From contig NZ_JAODUA010000020.1 of assembly GCF_025399895.1 (NCBI RefSeq), positions 41,563 through 105,562 on the forward strand: a stretch of 64,000 nucleotides of DNA, given 5' to 3'. The first letter of the stretch is position 1, and each line of letters starts with the position of its first letter. The DNA comes from Streptomyces sp. ASQP_92 (GTDB lineage Bacteria > Actinomycetota > Actinomycetes > Streptomycetales > Streptomycetaceae). Shown in pieces: positions 25,198 to 33,364 of the stretch. Position numbers and translations under genes: made by a program. The notes below the pieces were generated by a model. It was not told the origin of the DNA. It saw only the letters and a list, made by a program, of their open reading frames with translations, and ran no database searches.

Positions 25198-25467
25198 TTA
25201 GCGGTCGCAGACCTTGCGCGCCTTGTGCCAGGTCTTGGTCCAGTACCCGGGGTGCACCTTGCCGTGCCGGTCGCGCGTGGCCTTGTGCCAGGTCTTCGTC
25301 CAGTGCCCCTTGACCACGTGGCAGCGGTGCTTACCGCCGTGATCCGCCACCGCCACCGTGTGCTGCGAAGCCGCTTCCGCGACGCCGACGGAGGAGAAGG
25401 CGACTCCCCCGGCCAGTGCGGCAGTAGCGGCCCCCAGAGCGATCACGCGCTTCACGCCTTGAATCAT
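25198..25467 (-). CDS. small secreted protein with duplicated W-T-K-T-W-H-K-A motif
   Basis: The product has 89 residues from ATG 25467. A signal peptide (GVKRVIALGAATAALAGGVAFSSVGVAEAA) precedes a mature ~55-residue basic domain. The mature part contains two near-identical segments, GHWTKTWHKATRDRHGK and GYWTKTWHKARK, each flanked by one Cys (HRCHVV and KVCDR), so one disulfide may close the domain. No known family is recognised. The high Trp/Lys/His content resembles wall- or metal-binding or antimicrobial peptides; this is speculation. The surrounding DNA is less G+C-rich, which may indicate separate ancestry. Confidence 0.65.
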   Translation of the reverse strand: MIQGVKRVIALGAATAALAGGVAFSSVGVAEAASQHTVAVADHGGKHRCHVVKGHWTKTWHKATRDRHGKVHPGYWTKTWHKARKVCDR

Positions 25468-25772
25468 GACCCCACCATTCTGCTTTTTCAGCACCCGACG
25501 AGTTGAACAACGACAGTTTTATCACCGATGCCAGGACGCAATACGGGTGCCGATCGGGCGCGCGGGAGCATTAAGCAGTTGCGATTTAAACCACGCGCGC
25601 CCCCAGAAATTAGGGGCGCTTATTTCAGGTTCACTTCGATGCCGGGTCCAATTCCGGAGCGAATCCAGGAGCGGTGCCGTTCCGCAGCTGGGCCGGGCGA
25701 CACCTGCCTCCCCCCGGCCCTGGTGGCTCGGCGAGCCATCGACCGGTCGCCCGGCACCCCGCCCGGACCCGC
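25468..25772. other. intergenic region with a hairpin, 305 bp
   Basis: GCGCCCC (25597-25603) and GGGGCGC (25613-25619) form a 7-bp stem with a 9-nt loop, followed on the plus strand by TTATTTC. It may terminate one of the flanking transcripts. The region is A+T-richer than coding DNA and contains no gene. Confidence 0.4.
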
Positions 25773-25946
25773 CTAGCGGCGACGGCGACCCGCCCAGCCG
25801 TTTCCGATACCCGCAACGTGCAGAGCCAGCAGGGCCAGCCCGATGAGCATGACGTTCGTGGACGTGAACACGTCGTTGGTCGACATGTCCGCAGCGTTGA
25901 TCAGAAACGCGATCGCGAACAGAACCGCGGCGCCTATCGCCAGCAT
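25773..25946 (-). CDS. small two-helix membrane protein, 57 aa
   Basis: The product starts MLAIGAAVLFAIAFLINAADMS and contains a second segment NVMLIGLALLALHVAGIG, ending in an Arg-rich tail (GWAGRRRR). GGGGAGA lies about 6-12 bases before ATG 25946. Both ends suggest a hairpin with a cytoplasmic positive C-terminus. It is a widespread type of Streptomyces membrane microprotein without known function. It is separate from the SDR gene 87 bp upstream. Confidence 0.7.
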   Translation of the reverse strand: MLAIGAAVLFAIAFLINAADMSTNDVFTSTNVMLIGLALLALHVAGIGNGWAGRRRR

Positions 25947-26032
25947 GGCATCTCCCCTATCCGGTTGGTGCCCGCCGAGTACCCCCACCTCACCAGCCGG
26001 AACCCCCACCCGTTCGACGGTTCACCCGGGAG

Positions 26033-26770
26033 TCATTGCATGCTCGCGGCGGGGCGGACGACGATCTCGTTGACATCGACCTGCGGAGGCTGGGCGAGGG
26101 CGTAGGCAATGGCGTCGGCGATGGCGGACGCCGGAAGTGCCACGGCGCGGTACGTCTTCATGGCCTCGCGGGCGGCGGGGTCGGAAATGTGCTCGGCCAG
26201 TTCGGACTCGGTCACTCCCGGGGAGACGAGAGTGACCCGGATGTCCCCGGTGGACTCCTGTCGGAGGCCCTCGGAGATCGCCCGGACGGCGAACTTGGTC
26301 GCGCAGTAGACGGCCGCGGTGGGCGAGATCTCGTAGGCGCCGACGGAGGCGATGTTCACGAAATGGCCCGCACCCTGGGCGCGCATCACGGGCAGGGCGG
26401 CGGCGATGCCGTGCAGGACTCCGCGGACATTCACGTCGAGCATGCGGTCCCACTCGTCGGTCCTGAGTGCCTCCAGCGGCGACAGCGGCATCACTCCGGC
26501 ATTGTTGACCAGCGCGTCCAGTCGGCCGTAGCGCTCGCGGGCGGCGTGGACGAAGCTGTGTACGGCTGCCGCGTCCGTCACGTCCAGCTGCTGGAACACC
26601 GCTGTTCCGCCTGCCGAGTTGATCTCCTCGGCCAGCGAACCGAGTCGCTCGGTGCGCCGCGCTCCGAGGAGGAGGCGGTGGCCGTCGGCGGCGAGGCGGC
26701 GCGCCGTCGCCTCGCCGATCCCGCTGCTCGCCCCGGTGATGGCCACGACCTTGGTCGTCGTCCCTGTCAT
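26033..26770 (-). CDS. short-chain dehydrogenase/reductase (classical SDR)
   Basis: The protein has 245 residues with cofactor motif TGASSGIG (~15-22), structural NNAG, and catalytic YCATKFAV with upstream Ser in NIASVGAYEIS. The Rossmann N-terminus VVAITGASSGIGEATARRLAADGHRLLLGARR carries Arg residues after beta2, typical of NADP(H) preference. It oxidises or reduces an alcohol/ketone of unknown identity. Its ATG overlaps the end of the Atu4866 remnant by 4 bp, so it was probably the downstream partner of that gene before the truncation. Confidence 0.9.
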   Translation of the reverse strand: MTGTTTKVVAITGASSGIGEATARRLAADGHRLLLGARRTERLGSLAEEINSAGGTAVFQQLDVTDAAAVHSFVHAARERYGRLDALVNNAGVMPLSPLEALRTDEWDRMLDVNVRGVLHGIAAALPVMRAQGAGHFVNIASVGAYEISPTAAVYCATKFAVRAISEGLRQESTGDIRVTLVSPGVTESELAEHISDPAAREAMKTYRAVALPASAIADAIAYALAQPPQVDVNEIVVRPAASMQ

Positions 26771-26907
26771 GCGTGGTTGTCCTCTCGGTGCGGGACGAGG
26801 TGCTGGTGGTGCAGCACGCCGTCCCGGATGTCGCCCGTCGCCGTGAACCCGGAGTCGTCGGCGTGGCCGATGTGACTACCCGTCAGCGTGTAGCTGCCCG
26901 TGTACGC
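26767..26907 (-). pseudogene. C-terminal remnant of an Atu4866-domain protein
   Basis: The last ~46 codons of the frame read YTGSYTLTGSHIGHADDSGF then TATGDIRDGVLHHQHLVPHR, a clear match to the end of the Atu4866 domain (a small beta-barrel, ~80 residues, often encoded beside SDR genes). The part upstream of 26907 in the same frame is Pro/Arg-rich and does not resemble the family, so the N-terminal half is lost. The stop overlaps the SDR start (ATGA), preserving an ancestral operon junction. Confidence 0.65.
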
Positions 26908-27263
26908 GCCGGGCCGTCCATGGCTACGGTCTGGCTTGCCCACCGAGTCTGGGCAGGTGAGAGGCCTCCGACCAGGACGCGTCCCGGCTGGGTGCCCCAC
27001 ACCCAGGATGTCCGTCCCGGTGCCGCCCGGTTCTGGATGTGGCCACGGCGCCGCCGGGCACGGGATGCGACAACGGCCCGGCTGGTAGGAGCCCGGGACG
27101 CAGGCGGCGGCCGGAGTCGACGGCGTCCAAGACCCACGGCTTCGCACCGTCCGCATCCTTTGCCTTCCGGTCAACCAGGCTTCGCCCCAGCTCGGATAGC
27201 GTCCACGGCATCCCCTGTTCACCCATGGCCCCGGTCTGCGCCGGGCGGTAGGAGACGTACGTC
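26908..27263. other. region upstream of the cupin gene, 356 bp
   Basis: No gene is supported on the plus strand. On the minus strand a frame starting near 27230 reads PWTLSELGRSLVDRKAKDADGAKPWVLDAVDSG, which has some protein character but quickly becomes low-complexity. It may be another remnant. The region probably resulted from the deletion that removed the 5' part of the Atu4866 gene. Confidence 0.4.
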
Positions 27264-27578
27264 ATGAGCCTGTTCAACCTGATCGACACCGCTGCGGAAC
27301 TCCCGGAAGGGTGGCGCTCCGTCGTGCTGGGAAACGTGGGCACCGCTTGCGTGAAGGTGCTGCGGATGGACGAGATGCCCGTCGAAACGGAGAGCCACAC
27401 GACCACCGAGGTCCTGCTGGTGCTCGACGGTCAGCTCCGACTCGACGTCGACGGGCACGCGGTGCCGGTCTCCGCGGGTGAGCTCTACATCGTTCCAGCA
27501 GGTACGAGCCACGCAGTACGTTCCGGCAGCCGGGGAACCCTGCTGATCGTGGAACTCGGAGAGGATGTCACGGCATAG
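27264..27578 (+). CDS. cupin-domain protein, 104 aa
   Basis: A single small cupin barrel: motif 1 region ETESHTTTEVLLVLDGQLRL (with the Glu and His positions of G-x5-H-x-H-x3,4-E changed to HTTTE), motif 2 GELYIVPAGTSHAVRSG. AGGAG lies nine bases upstream of ATG 27264. Metal-binding residues are partly preserved (His in motif 2, Glu in motif 1). Such small cupins bind sugars or act as isomerases or regulators. It precedes the methyltransferase gene by about 77 bp and may be co-transcribed. Confidence 0.82.
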   Translation: MSLFNLIDTAAELPEGWRSVVLGNVGTACVKVLRMDEMPVETESHTTTEVLLVLDGQLRLDVDGHAVPVSAGELYIVPAGTSHAVRSGSRGTLLIVELGEDVTA

Positions 27579-27654
27579 CAGGCAAGTCGTCATGGGCGGC
27601 GACGAAAATGACGATGACGGCCGCAGCGGCACGCCCCACCCCTACGATGACCCG

Positions 27655-28269
27655 ATGCCCCACGCCGTACCGAACCCGTACTGGAACACCAACGTCGCCC
27701 GGCACCCGGGCATCCTCCGTTCCGTGCCCGCCGGGTGTGGCGCCGCGCTGGACGTGGGCTGCGGGGACGGGCTGCTCGCCCGGAAGCTCACCGCGCGGGC
27801 GAGGCGCGTGACAGGGATCGACAAGTCGCCCGAGATGATCGCCCAGGCACGCGGGACCGCCGCGGGCCACGATCGTCTCGACTTCATCGAGGACGACTTC
27901 CTCACCGCCGAACTGCCGGCCCAGGGCTACGACTTCATCTGCTCGGTGACCACGATCCACCACATGGACTTCACGGCGGCACTCCTCCGGATGCGCGAAC
28001 TCCTGCGCCCCGGTGGCAGGTTGGTGGTCGTCGGGCTGGCCCGGGAGGCGAGCGCGGTGGAATGGGCGGCCCTGATCGCGGCCGCGCCGATCGTACGTAT
28101 CGCGAAGACGGTGCGGCGCGCGGGAGGTCCGGAGGGCATGCCGATCGCCGACCCGCTCATGAGCTACGGCGAAGTCCGGTCAGTGGCACGGCAGTTGCTA
28201 CCCGGGGTGCGCTACCGGCGACATGTCCTGCGCAGGTACTCGCTGACGTGGCAGAAGCCCGGCAGTTGA
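27655..28269 (+). CDS. class I SAM-dependent methyltransferase
   Basis: The product has 204 residues: motif I LDVGCGDGLLARKL, motif II acidic VTGIDKSPEMIAQARG, motif post-I DFIEDDFLT, and FICSVTTIHHMDFTAALLRMRELLRPGG, typical of Methyltransf_11/25 proteins. I chose ATG 27655 because homologous proteins begin near NPYWNTNVARHPGIL; upstream in-frame starts add a non-conserved polar stretch. A related methyltransferase is at 44754-45410. The substrate is not recognisable. A strong bidirectional hairpin follows 41 bp after the stop. Confidence 0.85.
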   Translation: MPHAVPNPYWNTNVARHPGILRSVPAGCGAALDVGCGDGLLARKLTARARRVTGIDKSPEMIAQARGTAAGHDRLDFIEDDFLTAELPAQGYDFICSVTTIHHMDFTAALLRMRELLRPGGRLVVVGLAREASAVEWAALIAAAPIVRIAKTVRRAGGPEGMPIADPLMSYGEVRSVARQLLPGVRYRRHVLRRYSLTWQKPGS

Positions 28270-28308
28270 ACCACGGGATCCTCCCCCTTCGCCGGCGCGC
28301 CGTACGCG

Positions 28309-28341
28309 GAAGTCCGGGTCCATCAACTGGACCCGGACTTC
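28309..28341. terminator. 14-bp bidirectional hairpin terminator
   Basis: GAAGTCCGGGTCCA (28309-28322), loop TCAAC, TGGACCCGGACTTC (28328-28341). It lies between two convergent genes (stops at 28269 and 28405) and can terminate both. Confidence 0.75.
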
Positions 28342-28356
28342 GGCGAATTGGCGAAT

Positions 28357-28401
28357 CGGCGGAGCAGCGGAGCGGCGGAGCGGCGGAGCGGCGGAGCGGC
28401 G
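28357..28401. repeat. tandem GCGGAGCG repeat
   Basis: About five imperfect copies of the 8-mer GCGGAGCG in a row, starting with a GCGGAGCA variant. It lies just beyond the stop of the serine hydrolase. It is a simple-sequence expansion with slippage potential and does not encode anything. Confidence 0.6.
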
Positions 28402-28404
28402 AAT

Positions 28405-29616
28405 CTAGTGCGACACCGCCGCGCCGTCATAGACGTTCTCCGGCGTGGCGACGGCCGTGATCGCCTGGGCGAGGAGCGTCGACGGCTCCTGGCCCTGATG
28501 GGTCGAGTCCGTGTTGATCATGATGACCAGGGTGGCCTTCTGCGAGGGCAGGTAGACGGTCACGGTCTCGTAGCCGGGGATGGAGCCGTTGTGTCCGATC
28601 CATCCGTTGGTTTCGAGGATGCCGAGCCCGTAGCTGGTGCCGGGGAAACCGGTCGGCAGGGTCTTCAGGCGCTGCGCCTGGGTTTCGCGGCTCAGCAGCT
28701 GTCCGGTGGCCACGACTTCCGCCCAGTGACGCAGGTCGTGCAGGTCCGAGATCATCGCCCCGGCCGCCCAGGCCCAGCTCGGGTTCCAGTCCGTGGCGTC
28801 GGCGACCTCGCCGCTCAGCGTCTGGTCGGTGTAGCCGCGCGGGTGCGGCACGGGGAACTCCGGGCCGTGCGGGAACAGCGTGTTGTCCAGGTGGGCCGGG
28901 CGCAGCACACGGTGGTGGATGACGTCGGCGAGCCGGTGACCGGTCACCTTCTCGATCACCAGGCCCAGGAGGATGAGGTTGGAGTTGCAGTACTGGAACT
29001 GCTGGCCCGGGGCGGCCGTGTTGTCGTGCTTGAAGCCGTACGCGAGCAGTTCCCGGGGGGTGAAGTAGCGCGTCGGGTCGCTCAGCAGGTCATGGGAGAA
29101 GTCCGGGTCGGCGCTGTAGGGGAACAGGCCGCTGCGCATCTCGGCGAGGTGGCGCAGCGTGATCCGGCGGCCGTTCGGCACGCCGTCGACGTACTTGGCG
29201 ATGGGGTCGTCCAGCCGGACCCGGTGCTCGTCCACGAGCTGGAGGAGCGCGGTGACCGTGAAGGTCTTGGTCTCGCTGCCGATCCGGACGTAGGAGTCGG
29301 CGGCCATCGGCCGGTGCGTCTCGGTGTTGGCGACCCCGGTGGCGCGGACGTAACTCCCCTTGCCGGGCATCCACAGGCCGACGACGACACCCGGGATGTT
29401 CGCCTGGTGCCGGACGTCCTCGATCGTCCTGTCCAGGCGAGCGACCAGACGCGGGTCGAGGCGGCCGGGCGAGCGGTCGTCCCGCTCGTCCTGGTCGTGC
29501 CGGGCGACGCTCGCGGCGGCGTGACCGACGCCGGCGGAGGCCGGTGTCATCGGGGCCAGGACGGACGCCACCAGCAGCGTGGCGGCGAACAACCGACGGC
29601 GGGGGATTCGACGCAT
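28405..29616 (-). CDS. secreted class C beta-lactamase-type serine hydrolase (D-alanyl-D-alanine carboxypeptidase-like)
   Basis: A 403-residue exported protein: signal peptide 1-28 (RRRLFAATLLVASVLAPMTPASA) from ATG 29616. The penicillin-binding fold has SxxK at Ser114-Lys117 (GSETKTFT), the YxN motif at Tyr209-Asn211 (YCNSN) and HNG near 345 in place of KTG (WIGHNGSIPGYET). The HxG form is common in DD-peptidases and esterases of this family. It hydrolyses beta-lactam-like amides, peptidoglycan stem peptides or esters. It ends at a shared terminator with the methyltransferase. Confidence 0.88.
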   Translation of the reverse strand: MRRIPRRRLFAATLLVASVLAPMTPASAGVGHAAASVARHDQDERDDRSPGRLDPRLVARLDRTIEDVRHQANIPGVVVGLWMPGKGSYVRATGVANTETHRPMAADSYVRIGSETKTFTVTALLQLVDEHRVRLDDPIAKYVDGVPNGRRITLRHLAEMRSGLFPYSADPDFSHDLLSDPTRYFTPRELLAYGFKHDNTAAPGQQFQYCNSNLILLGLVIEKVTGHRLADVIHHRVLRPAHLDNTLFPHGPEFPVPHPRGYTDQTLSGEVADATDWNPSWAWAAGAMISDLHDLRHWAEVVATGQLLSRETQAQRLKTLPTGFPGTSYGLGILETNGWIGHNGSIPGYETVTVYLPSQKATLVIMINTDSTHQGQEPSTLLAQAITAVATPENVYDGAAVSH

Positions 29617-29967
29617 GTGGGGACGCCTCTTTCGGTCATGGTCACGATCGCGATGATGATCGCTGTGACGATCGGACAGCAGCATGACCACGCGACGGCG
29701 GGGTGTGGCTTCGCGCCCGAAACGTGCTCAGCGAGTCCACTCGTTCGGGGCCATGCGCGAAGGCCCAACCCGGCTGGGCCCGGCCGGAGGCGGTCGCGCC
29801 CCCCGGGTCCCGCGCCGAGACAGGTGGCCGAAGGCGGCTGCCGGGAGGCGAGCCCGCCATGCGAAAACCCCGCCGCCGACCGGTCGGCATCTGCGGCAGG
29901 GAGCCGGATGCGAGGCGGTCGGGGCGGGGTGGCCAGGAGGGCCCGGGCGGCGGAGTCGGCCGACGAC
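29617..29967. other. intergenic region, 351 bp
   Basis: It lies between two minus-strand genes and carries the serine hydrolase promoter. The imperfect palindrome GATCGCGATGATGATCGCTG at about 29646-29665 could be an operator. No coding sequence is supported. Confidence 0.4.
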
Positions 29968-31323
29968 TCAGACGAGTTCCGGCTGCGGCCCTGCCTGCGG
30001 CTCCAGATGCCGTACGGGCTGGGCCTGTGGCTCCCAGGCCCTGGTGGTCCGCACGAAATAATGGATCACGGAGAGCATCGCCAGAATCAGCAGCGGCCCG
30101 AAGACCCACGGATGTTCTGCCATGGGCATGGACAGATAGCGATACGACAGCAGGAGCGCGGCGAAGACCGCCGAACCGTACGCGACCAGCTGCGTTCCGG
30201 ACCGGTCCCACCCGCGGGCGAGCGAGCGCAGACCCGCCTCGATGGTGAGCGCGAAGACCACTCCGGCAATGATGTCCGTGCCGTAGTGGTAGCCGAATCC
30301 CAGTGTCGCGCCGAGTGTCGCGATCAGCCAGAAGGCGCCCGCGAATCGCAGGGCTCGGGGACCCTTGCGGGAATGGATGAAGATGGTCGTCGCCCACGCG
30401 GTATGCAGACTTGGCATGCAGTTGCGAGGGGTGAATTCATTGAATCGCATATGGTGCGGGACGCTGATCGACGCCGAATTCGGCCACACGTTGGCGACCG
30501 CCCAGTGCCCGCCGTCGGCGCCATAGGCGAAAATGGGTCCGACCACCGGGTAAATCATGTAGAACGCCGGCCCGAGAAGACCGATCACCAGGAACGTACG
30601 CACCAGATGATGGGCCGGAAAACGGCGTTCGGTCGATACGTTGCGCAGCTGGTACAGGGCGACAATGACCGCCATCACCGCAAGCTGAATGTAGACGTAG
30701 TCGAGAATGTGGGCGCCGACCGGGCCGGTGGACCTGACGAACCGGCCTATCAGCCAGGACGGGTTGCCGAGGGCGTGGTCGGCGGTCGCCACGTACTGGT
30801 CGAGCACGGTCGGGCGGGTCTTCGACGTGATGAGCAGCCAGGTGTCGCCCGTCTTGCGCCCCGCCACGAGAAGCAGGCCGAGGCCGACGCCCTTGAGGAG
30901 CAGGACCCGTTCCTGCCCGGTGCGGCGCGTAACGGCGATGACGACGCAGGCCAGAATCACCCACAGCGCGCCATTGCCGAACATCATCTTGGCGTCGACG
31001 GCCCAGCGCACCAGAAAGAAGACGATGTCGATGCCGACGGCGGCCGCGATCGCGATGAAGCGTTGCCGCCAGGTGAGCACGACCATCATCAACGCCATGC
31101 TGGCGTACAGGAGGGGCCCGGACTTCGGGGCGAATATCACCTCTTTCGCCTGGTTGGTGATCGGCCCGGGCAGGCCGTAATGACGCGCGGCGATCTCCAG
31201 CGCGACGAGGAACCCCAGGGCCACCACAGCCGCCGCAGTCCACAGCATCGCCCGTGGTTGACGCCACACGGAAGAAATTCTGCCGTTTATTCGCGAAGGG
31301 TTTCGCGATGATATCGATGTCAA
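29968..31323 (-). CDS. PAP2-superfamily membrane phosphatase / Aur1-like inositol-phosphotransferase-type protein
   Basis: An integral membrane protein of about 451 residues with roughly ten hydrophobic helices. C-terminal motifs are those of the Aur1/PAP2 family: NCMPSLHTAWATTI (C2, with His) and GFGYHYGTDIIAGVVFA (C3, His and Asp). The C1-type lysine motif is weak. The start is uncertain: TTG 31323 extends the frame and a GTG at 31269 is an alternative; neither has a good ribosome binding site. It may remove phosphate from lipids or transfer head groups. The cytosolic tail is Pro/Gln-rich. Confidence 0.78.
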   Translation of the reverse strand: MTSISSRNPSRINGRISSVWRQPRAMLWTAAAVVALGFLVALEIAARHYGLPGPITNQAKEVIFAPKSGPLLYASMALMMVVLTWRQRFIAIAAAVGIDIVFFLVRWAVDAKMMFGNGALWVILACVVIAVTRRTGQERVLLLKGVGLGLLLVAGRKTGDTWLLITSKTRPTVLDQYVATADHALGNPSWLIGRFVRSTGPVGAHILDYVYIQLAVMAVIVALYQLRNVSTERRFPAHHLVRTFLVIGLLGPAFYMIYPVVGPIFAYGADGGHWAVANVWPNSASISVPHHMRFNEFTPRNCMPSLHTAWATTIFIHSRKGPRALRFAGAFWLIATLGATLGFGYHYGTDIIAGVVFALTIEAGLRSLARGWDRSGTQLVAYGSAVFAALLLSYRYLSMPMAEHPWVFGPLLILAMLSVIHYFVRTTRAWEPQAQPVRHLEPQAGPQPELV

Positions 31324-31397
31324 TTCATTGGCCGATTGCTAGAAGATTGTTTAGATAACAGGTCACTCTTCGTGTTGGATTGCGTGGCTCCGGTGAA

Positions 31398-31433
31398 GAT
31401 CGGCGCCGATGACGGTTGTCATCAGCGCCGATC
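31398..31433 (-). terminator. stem-loop downstream of the NmrA gene
   Basis: GATCGGCGCCGATGAC (31398-31413), loop GGTT, then GTCATCAGCGCCGATC (31418-31433): 15 of 16 bases pair, one C/A mismatch. It is 82 bp after the stop at 31516 on the minus strand. Confidence 0.6.
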
Positions 31434-31515
31434 ATGTTATCCGAGCGATCCGGGTGGGTTTCCCTGCCTTCAGCAGGTACATGCTCGTCGTCAGATCGCC
31501 GGGGCCAGGACAGGG

Positions 31516-32397
31516 CTAGGACGCGTCCTGGAGGCGGTGGCGGAGGTGGTCGTAGGCCCAGGCCGCCAAGGTGGTCGGGGTGGTGGTCCGGACGGTGCGG
31601 GGCTGCTCGGGTACGAAGTTCTCGCGCAGGCCCGTCGACATACCGAGCACGGCCTCGACCATCCCGTCCGGCATTCCGGCCTCGCGGAGCTGGGCGCGCA
31701 TGGCGTCGTCCGTGATCCGCTCGACGCCGATCCGCCGCCCGGTCGCGGCGGTGAGGATGCCGGCCACCTGACGCCAGCTGAGGTCGGCGGGCCCGTGCAC
31801 GGCCTGGACGCAGCGCCCGGACCACGCCAAGGACAGCAGGCGGCACGCGGCCACCTCCGCGATGTCCCGCGGCGCCACCCACGCCATCGGCTGGTCCAGC
31901 GGAAGGACCACGCGGAGGAGCCCGGCGCGTACGGCGTCCAGTTGGAGTTCGAGGTTGGTGAAGAAGTAGCCGCAGCGAAGGTGGGTGACGTCGACGCCGG
32001 TGTCGTCCAACGCCTTCTCCGTGTGGGCCAGCCCGTCGATCTCTCCGGCCCCCCGACGCTTCTCGGCGCCCACGCTGCTCTGGAAGACGACCCGGCCGAT
32101 CCGGTTCTCGGTGACGGCGCGCACGACGCTCGTGGTGGCCCGGGTGTAGTCGGCGAGGGGGTCCTCGCCGCCGGTGCTCGGGTCCACCCAGTACAGGGCG
32201 TCGATCCCACGGGTGGCGGCCACCACGGTGTCGGCGTCGTACTGGTCGACCTTCACGGCATCCACCTCCCCCCGGATGCCGGGGGCCAGCCGGCCCGGGT
32301 CACGCACCAGGACGCGCGGCCGGACCCCCGCCCTGGCCAGTGCGGAGACGACGTGGCGGCCGACGTTGCCGGTCGGTGTCGTGACGGCGATCTGCAT
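31516..32397 (-). CDS. NmrA-type NAD(P)H-binding protein
   Basis: The product has 293 residues. TTPTGNVGRHVVSALARAG is the dinucleotide-binding Gly motif, with VRPRVLVRDPGRL after beta2 favouring NADPH. The catalytic Tyr/Lys pair is absent. Signature segments include GRVVFQSSVGAEKR and WVAPRDIAEVAACRLL. GGGGAGG precedes ATG 32397. It is divergent from the WYL regulator 183 bp away, which likely controls it. Reductase or redox-sensor activity is possible; the substrate is unknown. It is a paralogue of the protein at 23864-24757. Confidence 0.84.
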   Translation of the reverse strand: MQIAVTTPTGNVGRHVVSALARAGVRPRVLVRDPGRLAPGIRGEVDAVKVDQYDADTVVAATRGIDALYWVDPSTGGEDPLADYTRATTSVVRAVTENRIGRVVFQSSVGAEKRRGAGEIDGLAHTEKALDDTGVDVTHLRCGYFFTNLELQLDAVRAGLLRVVLPLDQPMAWVAPRDIAEVAACRLLSLAWSGRCVQAVHGPADLSWRQVAGILTAATGRRIGVERITDDAMRAQLREAGMPDGMVEAVLGMSTGLRENFVPEQPRTVRTTTPTTLAAWAYDHLRHRLQDAS

Positions 32398-32579
32398 GAC
32401 TGCCTCCCCTGCGGCGGACACGCCCCGATGAGGGCATCGTCCTTCTCGCATTCGACGGACACGGCCCCGGCAAGAACCCGCCCGCCCGGATGGGACCGGC
32501 GCGTCCCTTCGAGGACTCGGACCCAGGCTAGGAGCAGAGGCGGCCCGTACGTGTCCTCCTCTCCTGCGAGGCTGGAGCC

Positions 32580-33332
32580 ATGGACCTCGATCCGACGACC
32601 AGGACCCTGACCATGCTGACCCTGCTGCGTTCGGGGGGCGAGTGGACCGCCGCGGACCTGGCAGAGCGGCTCGGCGCCAGCATCCGCACCGTACGGCGGG
32701 ACGCCCAGCGGCTGCGCCGTCTCGGGTACGCGGTCGAGGCCCGCCCAGGGCCGGGGAGTGCCTACAGACTGAGCCCCGAAGTCGCGCTTCCCCCCTTGCT
32801 GTTCACCGCCGACGAGGTCACCGCGGTGGTGGCGGGGCTGCATCTGATCCGGGCCTGGTTCCCGCAGGAGGCCGTGGCGTCGAGCGCCCTGCTCAAGCTC
32901 GACCAGGTCCTGCCGCGCCCGCTGCGCAGGCGGGCCGCGGCGACCGACTTGGCGACGGAGGTCCTGGAGCAGCCCGGTGCCGGGCTCGCGGCGGCGACCG
33001 TCGGGGCGATCGCGGATGCGGTGGCGTCGGACGGCAGGGTGCGGTTCCGGTACGCCGACCGGAACGGCCGACCCTCGACCCGCCTGGTCGAGCCCTACCG
33101 GCACTTCCTGCGCGCGGGGCGGTGGTACCTCGTCGCCTTCGACGTCGACCGGGACGACTGGCGTACGTTCCGCCTGGACCGGATCAGCGACATCGCCGCG
33201 GTCGCCGGTACCTACCAGCCCCATGAATTCCCCGACAAGTCCATCGAGCACTGGCTGACCACCGACTTCGGCCGGGCGTCCGCGCCTTCGCCCGGGCCGG
33301 GCGCACCACCGGAACAGCAGGGCCCTGGGTGA
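32580..33332 (+). CDS. WYL-domain transcriptional regulator
   Basis: The product has 250 residues. The N-terminal winged helix-turn-helix (~10-60, TMLTLLRSGGEWTAADLAERLGASIRTVRRD) resembles DeoR-type domains, followed by a linker and a WYL domain (~150-225) with RWYLVAFDVDRDDWRTFRLDRI. WYL domains bind nucleotides or single-stranded nucleic acid and regulate promoters or defence systems. Divergent orientation to the NmrA-type gene (gap 182 bp) suggests it is its regulator. The C-terminus is Pro/Gly-rich and not conserved. Confidence 0.86.
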   Translation: MDLDPTTRTLTMLTLLRSGGEWTAADLAERLGASIRTVRRDAQRLRRLGYAVEARPGPGSAYRLSPEVALPPLLFTADEVTAVVAGLHLIRAWFPQEAVASSALLKLDQVLPRPLRRRAAATDLATEVLEQPGAGLAAATVGAIADAVASDGRVRFRYADRNGRPSTRLVEPYRHFLRAGRWYLVAFDVDRDDWRTFRLDRISDIAAVAGTYQPHEFPDKSIEHWLTTDFGRASAPSPGPGAPPEQQGPG

Positions 33333-33364
33333 CTCCTCCCCCGGCCCCGACGAACCCGCCCCGC

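Noticed and set aside
26924..27406. A 160-codon minus-strand frame across the cupin upstream region
   Set aside because: It overlaps the cupin gene antisense, and only ~35 residues look protein-like; recorded instead as a possible remnant within the gap.
28348..31311. A 987-codon plus-strand frame
   Set aside because: It is antisense to the serine hydrolase and PAP2 genes, and its translation lacks any domain pattern.
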